From Zingiber officinale (taxonomy: Eukaryota; Streptophyta; Magnoliopsida; Zingiberales; Zingiberaceae), in assembly GCF_018446385.1 (NCBI RefSeq), contig NC_055987.1:32995202-33059201 (forward strand): DNA of 64,000 bases. The letters are read 5' to 3'. Position numbers and translations under genes: made by a program. The stretch's first letter is position 1. Each line of letters opens with the position of its first letter. This document shows, piece after piece, positions 55,980 to 64,000 of this stretch. The notes beneath the pieces were generated by a model. The model had not been told where the DNA came from. It saw nothing but the letters and a program-made list of their open reading frames with translations, and searched no databases.

Positions 55980-58613
55980 TGTTGGTTGCTACTCGGAATA
56001 TCGTACTAGTTCCCCTGTACAAAAATTTTGTACAAGTCCCGAACCTTTCCTAACAACCTATTGTGTTATTTAGAAATTAAACTTGGAATCGCAAACAGAA
56101 CTTAACATTATTGATTCCAAGTTCAACTTATCTGTTCTTAGAGGTTTAGACTTGGATCGCAAACGATGCTTAACATTATTAATCTAAATCCACCCATGTT
56201 ACAAAGTTGATTAAATATTTATTTTAAAGATCGACTTCTAGGTTAAACATGGCGAGGCACTAGGCCTTCTTGGGTATGGGATCAACCACCACTTTCTAGA
56301 CAAAGCCTTTCAACGAAATTCAATATTTAATCTCCTTATAATAGCCCTAGGTTTAACCACTAAGATCAATCGAATCACAAGATCAAAAAACAATAGAAAC
56401 ACAAAATCGAAACATAAAATCGATTGCCTAAAACTGATAGCCTCTTGTATTTGATATTTCAAAATTCATACAAAGAAAACTAGTATGATGCGGAATAAGA
56501 CAACTAGTTATACCTTTCTTTGTAGTTAAAGACCTCTTGATCTTCTGTTGTATTCCTCACCTCCTCTTGGACGTCGTGTGGGCGACGATCTACAAAGATG
56601 AATTCCACCGAGACCACTTCTTCTTCTCTAAGACTCTTGAGCCATCAAGGGATGCCCAAATAGGAATTTTCCTTCTTCTTCTTCTCCTTCAAGCAACCGG
56701 CCACCAAGTGCTTCTCCTCTTCTTCTTCTTCCTCTCCAAGCAACCGGCCACAAGGATATAGCAACCCTCGATGCCGCCGGCCCTAAGGAAGCAAAAGAGG
56801 TGACAAGATGAAGGTGGTGCCGCCGGCTACAAGAAAGAAGAAAGGAAGGGAGCATGACCGACCACCAAGGAAATAGAGAGGGGATAAGAATAGGTTGTCT
56901 TGTACATGAGGCACCGTCTCCCACTCTTTTATAATCCTTGGTCTTGGTAAAAAAAGGAAAGTTTAATTAAAACTTCCTTTTAATCTTCTTATGGACGGCC
57001 ACATCATGGTATACTAAAAAGAGAAAAAAATTTACAACACAAAATTAAAGCTTCCTTTTAAACCATGATGTTTACAAAAGGGAAACTTTTAAACATAATT
57101 AAAACTTCCTTATTTGTGACCTCCCTCTAAAAGAGGAAAATTTAATAACAATTAAAATCTCTCTTTTTAAATTTCCTATTGTACATGGCAATAAAGGAAA
57201 GTTTTAAAAATTAATCTTTCTCTTTTAAAACATGTAGACAACTACAAAAAAGGAAAGATTAATTAAAACTTCTCTTTTTAAATCATGGTTACATAAAAGG
57301 AAAGTTTTATCAAAAATTAAAATCATTCTTTTAAACATTATAGACAACTACAAATAAGGAAAGATTTGAACAAAATTAAAATCTCTCTTTAATCTTTTGT
57401 AGATAGTTATAAAAGGAAAGATTTTAAAATCTAAAACTCTCTTTTTAAAACCATGAGGGTGACTATAAAAGGAAATTTAAAAAATAAAATTTCTCTTTTA
57501 AATCCCTTTCATAAATGACTATAAAAGGAAAAATTTTAACAAAAATTAAAATCTCCTTTAATCCTATGTGGCTGGCCCCATGCTTGGACACCAAGCATGA
57601 TTTGGCCGGCCACTACTTGTGCTCCAAGCCTATACTTGGCCGACCCCCTTGCTCCAAGCAAGGTTGTCTCCGACCCATTACTTGGATAAGAAGTGGACTT
57701 AGTGGATACAAGGTTTTATAGAGGCTACAACAGGGACCGAGAGGAGAAATTGGTTTTGGTCTTCCGATGAGCTTGAGCTTCCTATGTTCGCCCCGAACAC
57801 CCAACTCAAGTTCATCAATAATAACTCATACCACTAAAGAGTTATTATTGAACTACCGCACCAATCTCAAATTACATTATGGGCTCCTTCTTATTATGAG
57901 TGCATTAATCTCCTTAAGTTTAAGATATTGAATGTCCACTAATTAAATGAGTTACTGACAACTCACTTAATTAATATCTAGCTCCAAGAGTAGTACCACT
58001 CAACTTTATTGTCATGCTGGACTAGGTCCACCTGCAGGATTTACATGACAATCCTTATAAGCTCCTCAAGGGGGCATCATCAACCTAGATTACTAGGACA
58101 GTTTCATTTTATAATCAATAACACACCATATAAACAATATCATTTCCCAACTTATCGGGCCTATTGATTTAACGAGCTAAATCACATCCTTTGATAAATT
58201 AAAGAAATAAATATTAAGTATACGTGCTTGTTATTATATCATGATTAAGAGTTCGCACTTCCATAATAACAGAGGTTTTTGTTCTTTTATATAGTCAGTA
58301 TAAAAGAAACTACCTCAAATGATCCTGCTCAATACACTCATAGTGTACTAGTGTAATTTTATAGTCAAGATAAACTAATACCAAATTACACTACAACCAC
58401 TCCAATGGTTTATCCCATTCCGTCTTGGTTGTGAGCTGCTATTTATAATTTATAAGGAACTGATAACATGATCTTCTGTGTGTCTCCTCACACCATGTTA
58501 TCTTCAATATAAATTAAATGGACAACTACACTTAGCAAAAATGTAGACATTTGACCAATATGATTCTTATAAATATTTATACAAAAGCTAGGCTTTTAGT
58601 ATAGATCCTAATA
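55980..58613 (-). mobile_element. Solo LTR (2.6 kb), same family as O2
   Basis: It starts TGTTGGTTGC on the plus strand and ends ATCCTAATA (reverse start TATTAGGAT, the usual TG changed to TA). It is collinear in reverse with 26,781-29,381. There is no internal region. Flanking 5-mers are ACAAT and GAAAT, so the duplication is degraded or absent. GGCCGGCC motifs occur near 57,600. Confidence 0.8.
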
Positions 58614-59171
58614 GAAATATCATGATAGCACTCGGATACCTGTTCAGTTTACCACAAATGACCAATGCTAAGTTGTGGTTGTGGTTTTGTCATTGTATCA
58701 TGGAAAATAGACGACCCACGTACCTCGAAGCACCGTCAGAGAGGGATGAATATGTTTTAAAGAAACTACATTATTGAATGCAGGTCTTGACTTCTCTATT
58801 TCCAAGCACTCATAAATCCACTCGGACTCGAGATTACTTCTCAACAACTCCGCATCAATTCTCGATCGGCCAAAAGAGTACTCAAATTTAGCTACTTCGA
58901 CATTTGTCAATTGGATACTCGGAGTCCTGACTCAGCAATCCACTTGTACAGTTCAGAATCTCGACTAGACGCTTGGCTCACTCATCCTTGGCAGTCAGGT
59001 GATATCTTGACTTGGACTGAGCTTCTACGCGAACTAGGGAAGTAGGCACTCGAGACCATTAATATTCGTTGCTCAACTTCCCACTCAGGCTCGGGAAGCA
59101 CTCTTCAATCAATCAACGACATTCAATTCCTGCTTGGACAACCCGTCGGCTCATCCTTCTTGTCGGCATCT
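58614..59171. repeat. Repeat X, copy 1, right segment
   Basis: Begins with a block (GATAGCACTCGGATAC...GCACCGTCAGAG, 58,624-58,740) that matches 62,001-62,115 in X2. From about 58,780 it continues with sequence not seen elsewhere in the window. No coding domain is evident. Confidence 0.55.
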
Positions 59172-59730
59172 TGAGATTAGCATGTTGAAAATGTGAATGA
59201 AAATAAAGAGATTGATAGAAATGGTCTCTCAAGTGCATGGGAGTAGGGTTGAACATTCAGTTAATTCGATTAATTTGATATTAAGTTTGTATAAATTCTT
59301 TTTATTATTTTTAAAACAAATTTGGTTAATTTGATATTAACTAAAATAACTAATTTTTAATTTGATTCGGTTAATTCGGTTTTAGTAAAACTTGATTCGA
59401 TTCGGTTAGCCAATATTAAATTAGTTTTTGATTAATTCGATTAATTTATGGACCGAATTAACCGAATACTCGCCCCAACATGGGAATTTATTCTCGTATT
59501 AGAGAGTTTGTGACTTTGTGATTGATTTATAATGTATCACAAATATTAATGTTGTAAATGTATACATAGAGAGGGACTTTTTCTCATTAGTGGATCCATT
59601 GGGGGTGAAAATTTAAGCCTGGATTGCACTAAATTAAATTGACTCATGTGTGAGCACGATCTGCGTGCTTCGACTGTTTAAGTGTGAAACAAATGTATTA
59701 ATTGATAAATAATGGAAAATTTTCATAACT
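59172..59730. repeat. Repeat X, copy 2, left segment
   Basis: Direct repeat of 49,256-49,922. It has its own extra AT-rich insertion with GGTTAATTCGGTT / AACCGAATTAACC motifs (about 59,240-59,470). It ends in ACT, the target duplication of the CACTA element. Confidence 0.6.
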
Positions 59731-61835
59731 CCCTACAAAAAATCCTACAAATACTGACGAAAGTACCAACTGAATAAATTACTATATGTATTTTCCGATA
59801 GAATTGAGATTCCGTTGGGATCCCATTTCTGTCGGGAAATACCGATGGAGTCCCTTTTCCGTCGGGAAATACCAACGGTAATGGGATTTTGTCAGGAATA
59901 GGGCTGGCTTTAGGCATAGATTATTAAGGCTATGTCAAGGGCCCCTATTTTTATTAGGGTCCATTATTTTAATATATTATATATATTTCTATGTATTTTC
60001 TTTAAAAGAATGGAAAAATATGACCCACGTGGTAAAAGATTTGCACGATCTCATTCTCTAAAAATTAGGGACATTATTTTTAATATATTAAATATATTTT
60101 TATTTATATTTTTTTCTAAGAGAATGGAAAATAATAGGACCCATGATTATAGATTTACATAATCTCATTATCTGATTAAAGCTCGGATTTTGTAAAGTTC
60201 TCATTATGGTTCTAACGGATAGAGTCATAAAGGGATTCTTTTTTACATTTTAAATTTATTTTTTATTTTGTATGTTATTTTATAAGATCTAATATATTCC
60301 TCTTCAATATCTCTTAATCCTAGTTTTCTCTCGTTACATTTCTCTCTCATTGGTGACTCTTTCTCCTTTGATCAATAAGAACATTAATTAGAAATTTTGT
60401 ATCAACTTCTCCTCTTTGTGCTTTTCTCGCTCGTTGAGATTAGGGAAGAAAAACCACATGTAACATTATCAATTAAATTCAAATGCTCATAGATTCATCT
60501 GTATTGTGTCTGATTGAAATGGAGGATTTTATTATTTTTTAGCAATAATGAGTTAGATACCTCTACCATTTCATTTTCTTGATATACATTAAATTTAGCT
60601 TTTATTTAGATGTATTTATAGTCATAAATTGTTTGATTTCTCCTTTATCTCCATTTTATAATTTACAACTATTCTGATTTATGTGATGAAAAATATTGTT
60701 TGTTTTTTCTTTCTCTATGCCTAAAAAGGCTCCCATTTAGTACTTGATAAATGATAATAGTTGGTTTGGTCTGATCTTCATTTTCTAAAGATTGTATTAA
60801 ATTTTATCATTTTATACATGTGTTTTTAATTTATTTGGTTTATGTTATTCACAAATGATGACGAGTTGAGTATGGGAGAATGAGTTGTCCTATTGTTGTC
60901 CTATTTCATTGTTCTTATTTCCTTAATTTTATTTTTTTTTATAAGGGTTATTCTCTTCATCTTTCATTTACGTAATTAGACATATTTCTACCTTTCTTTA
61001 TTTTTAAATAATTATGAATACAGTTATTTTTGGTTAAGTAAATTGTACAATTATTGTCTCCTTGAAGTGTATTAGTATATCTAATGATGATATACACTCT
61101 TTAATACTATAAAATAATTAGGTATTCAAAATTTGAATATAAAAATTTAATTAATAATTTTACAATGAGGAAATCAAATTTTATATAAAAATTATTTTTT
61201 AAAAAAAAATTAATATTTTAATTTGTTAAAAAAAGTTAAACCACCAATTTTTGTTTAAAGTCGGAATATTTATTGGTCTCAAGTCCAAATGGAAAAGAGT
61301 GAGGAACTTTTTTTAAAGAGAAATGATATTCTTAAGGAAAGACACATAAATGATGGAACCCATAAAAAGTGAAATGGTGGGTCCCATCATTTATGTGTCT
61401 ATCCTTAAGAATTTTCCTTATAAGTATCATAACTCTTTTTTAAATAATGCCAAAGTCCTGAATTTTTTTTCGCCTAGGGTCTTAAATAGACTTGAGCCGG
61501 CTCTAGTCGAGAACTCCACAACAGAAATGTGATTCCATCGACATTATGGTTGAGGAATATTAAAAAATGCATAAGATCTACCGACGGAATTGTGATTCTG
61601 TCAGTGATTCCCGTTTGGTAAATACCGACATAATTATAATTTCTGTCGATATTTTTAACTACAGAAATTTATTTGTTTCTATATACCAATAAAAGTTAAA
61701 TTCAGTTGGTAAAACTATCTCTGACACATTATCTCCCAACAACCTTTTTTTCATCATAATTCTGTTGCAAAACCTATATACCGACAGAATTATGATGGAA
61801 ATTTCCATCGGTATTTGTGGTTTTTTTTTGTAGTG
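59731..61835. mobile_element. Non-autonomous CACTA (En/Spm) transposon
   Basis: 2,105 bp. The right end in reverse reads CACTACAAAAAAAAACCACA; the left end reads CCCTACAAAAAATCCTACAA, with one change in the CACTA start. A 3-bp duplication ACT is at 59,728-59,730 and 61,836-61,838, as this superfamily makes. Subterminal repeats of the ACCGACGGAA / TTCCGTCGG type occur near both ends (59,800-59,880; 61,570-61,800). The interior has no transposase frame and holds MITE copy 3. The copy of repeat X at 55,818 has the uninterrupted site. Confidence 0.9.
61322..61430. mobile_element. MITE, copy 3 (inside CACTA element)
   Basis: About 109 bp. Left arm ATGATATTCTTAAGGAAAGA then CACATAAATGATGG; right arm is the inverse (CCATCATTTATGTGTCTATC then CTTAAGAATTTTCC). 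The left arm lacks about 12 bp relative to the right. Same family as at 36,861 and 44,568. Confidence 0.75.
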
Positions 61836-61838
61836 ACT

Positions 61839-62158
61839 AGCTGAGTGAAATGTTGATGTTTCGAGCTTGATGAGTAATGATAATAAATGGTCATTAATCG
61901 ACTATTAAACATTGCCACGAGTCTAAGCTCCTATATAATGAAGCTGCGACCAAGTTCAGAGGACACACAACGAAAAACAGAGATGCAAGTCTTCCATGGT
62001 GATAGCACTCAGTTACTTGTTCAATTCACCACAAATGACCGGTGTTGGGTTGTGGTTCTGCCACTGTATCATGGAAAATAGATGACCCATGTACCTTGAA
62101 ACACCGTCAGAGGGGTACGAATCTGTTTTAAGGAAATTACATTGAACATAGGTCTAAA
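61839..62158. repeat. Repeat X, copy 2, right segment
   Basis: Continues X2 after the CACTA element. It lacks about 60 bp present in X1 after CAAGTCTTCCA, and is cut at 62,158 by the next LTR. Confidence 0.6.
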
Positions 62159-64000
62159 TGTTGGTTGTTACTCGGAAAACCTAATGGTTCCATTGTACAA
62201 AAATTTTGTACAAAGGTCTGAACCTTTTCCTAGCTACCATGTATTCTTTTAAATTAAACTCGGATCGCCTGCGGAACTTAACACGTTTGATCCTAAGTTT
62301 AATTTAATTGTTCTTTTAGGTTTAGACTTGGATCTCCGACAGAACTTAACACGTTCGATCCAAATCACATAGGTTATTAATTCCATTAAATATTAATTTT
62401 CAAAATTGGCTTCCAGGACTGCATGGCGAGGCACATGACCTTCTTGGATATGGGAACAACCACCACCGCCTAGACAAAGCCTTTTAAGGAAAGCTAATAT
62501 TTAATTTCCTTAAATAACTTTAGGTCAACCAAAAGAAAGAATCAAATCACAAGAAAAAAAATATAAAAGAACACAACATCGAAAACTAATTCGAAATACT
62601 AGAATCGCATGCCTCTTGTATTTGGTATTTTTACATGGAGATAAAACTAACATAATGCGGAAAACTATATTAGTTATACCTTACTTAGTAGATAATGACC
62701 TCTTGATCTTCTACCGTATTCCTCTTCTAATCCCGGACGTTGTGTGGGCAACGATCTTCCGAGACGAGAACCACCAAGGCACCTTCTTCTTCTTTGCAAG
62801 GTTCGGCCACCATATGACTCCAAGAAAGGATGAGGTTCGGCCACCACCACCAAACTCCAAGGGATGCAAGAGCGAAGCCTCCTTTCTCTCCTTTTCTCTA
62901 AGCTAGATCCGGCCACCACAAGGACTCCAAGAGAACAAGATGGTTCGACCACAAGAAGGAGAAGAGAGAAGAGGAAGAGGTCGGCCACCAAGGAAGAGAG
63001 GGAGGAAAAGAATAATAGAGTCGTTCCCCATGAAGGCACCTCTACCCCCTCTTTTATAATCCTTGATCTTGGCAAATAAGGAAATTTAAATAAAAATTTC
63101 CTTAATTCTTTTGCCATGAAAAGGAAAAATTTATTTAATTAAAAATAATTTTTCTTTTCATTATAACATGGCCGGCCACTTATTTCCCCAAATCAAGGAG
63201 AGTTTTAATTAAACAAGAATTAAAACTTTCTAATTTATTTCCGGAAATTTATGAAAATTTCTCCAATAATTTTTATCCCTTCATGATTGGTTTATAAAAA
63301 GGAAATTTAATAAATTAAAATCTTTCTTTTAAACATGTGGATAAAAAGAAAGTTATCTCTAAAAATTAAAATATCTTTTAATCTACAAATAAGGAAAGAT
63401 ATCAAATCTTTTCTTAATCTTTTGTAGAAACTTATAAAAGAGAATATTTAATTTTTAAACTCTCTTTTAAATCATGAACATGTTTAAAAAGGAAAGTTTT
63501 CTTAAAATTTAAAATCCACCTTTTAATCAACAAATAAGGAAAGATTTCAAATTTTAAACTCTCTTTTAAACATGTAGATGATTTACAAATAAGAAAAGTT
63601 TTTACCAAAAATTAAAACCATCCTTTTAATCTACAAATAAGGAAAGAGATTAATCTCTTCTCTTAATCTTTTGTAGAAAGCTATAAAAGGAAATTTTTAA
63701 TTTTAAACTCTCTTTTAAAACCATGATATCCACATAAGAAATAATTTTAATTAAAAATTCTTTTTAATATTTTAGTGGTCGGCCACCTAAGCTTGGGACC
63801 CAAGCTTTGGCCGGCCACCAACTTGGCTCATCCACTTGGTCTTGGCCGGCCCTAGCTTGGGTTCTAAGCTAGCTTGGCCGACCCCATTGGATGGGTAAGA
63901 AGGTGAGTATGTGGTGGGTATAAATCTCTATATACAAGAGGCTACGATAGGGACCGAGAGGAGGAATTGGTTTTGGTCTCCTGATAAAATTAAGCTTCCC
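62159..64000 (-). mobile_element. LTR of O2 family, runs off the window
   Basis: Starts TGTTGGTTGT on the plus strand and follows the reverse of 26,781-29,381 up to the part equivalent to about 27,630. GGCCGGCC and AAGCTTGGG...CCCAAGCTT palindromes are at about 63,776-63,880. Its other end, and whether it is solo, cannot be seen. Confidence 0.85.

Noticed and set aside
62674..63117. 147-residue minus-strand frame in the O2-family LTR
   Set aside because: Only a short tail (GGSRLGRSLPTQRP) is shared in frame with the LTR copy at 28,648-28,845; the rest shifts frame. This fits LTR sequence similarity, not a protein.

Overview
This is nuclear DNA from a flowering plant. It holds two intact intron-containing genes in a small island: a flap endonuclease 1 (FEN1) gene and an R2R3-MYB transcription factor gene, both on the minus strand. 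The rest is mostly transposable elements nested inside each other. The repeat mix (Ty3 chromoviruses, Tat-type Ty3 elements, SIRE-like Ty1/copia, an Au SINE, CACTA, MITEs) fits a repeat-rich monocot. A ginger-like plant is possible, but the sequence alone does not prove it.

Bases 1-31,981 are one nest. An outer plus-strand copia element (LTR end at 1-129, primer site 132-143) has its gag cut at base 338 by a minus-strand SIRE-like copia element. That insertion ends at 25,701 and is bracketed by the 5-bp duplication TGAGA. Inside it lie a truncated Ty3 LTR (7,259-8,734 and 12,291-13,177) split by a 3.55-kb solo LTR with duplication ATTTG, a headless Ty3 pol (13,178-15,563), and a full Ty3 chromovirus-type element (15,599-25,085). 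Outer gag resumes at 25,707. It is cut again at 26,780 by a second copia element (26,781-31,779, duplication GATTT).

Bases 32,276-38,024 are a minus-strand, gag-only copia element. It is split by a 1.83-kb solo LTR (duplication GATAT) and carries a MITE.

Bases 38,025-49,255 are the gene island. FEN1 spans 39,618-43,723 with 17 exons, encodes 381 residues, has all catalytic acids and the PCNA-binding box, carries an Au SINE in intron 11 and a GC-AG intron 5. The MYB gene spans 45,926-46,935 with 3 exons and encodes 282 residues; it has a foldback element about 230 bp upstream of its ATG.

Bases 49,256-64,000 are a second nest. Two direct copies of an unclassified repeat (X1, X2) host four later insertions: a 5.76-kb Tat-like Ty3 element (49,923-55,681, duplication GTGAG) with a minus-strand gag and an oppositely oriented, apparently intron-containing extra gene; a 2.6-kb solo LTR; a 2.1-kb CACTA element (duplication ACT); and another LTR copy running off the window.

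The genes do not form a pathway. FEN1 acts in DNA replication and repair and MYB in transcription; everything else is mobile DNA, nearly all of it broken by stops, frameshifts or deletions.
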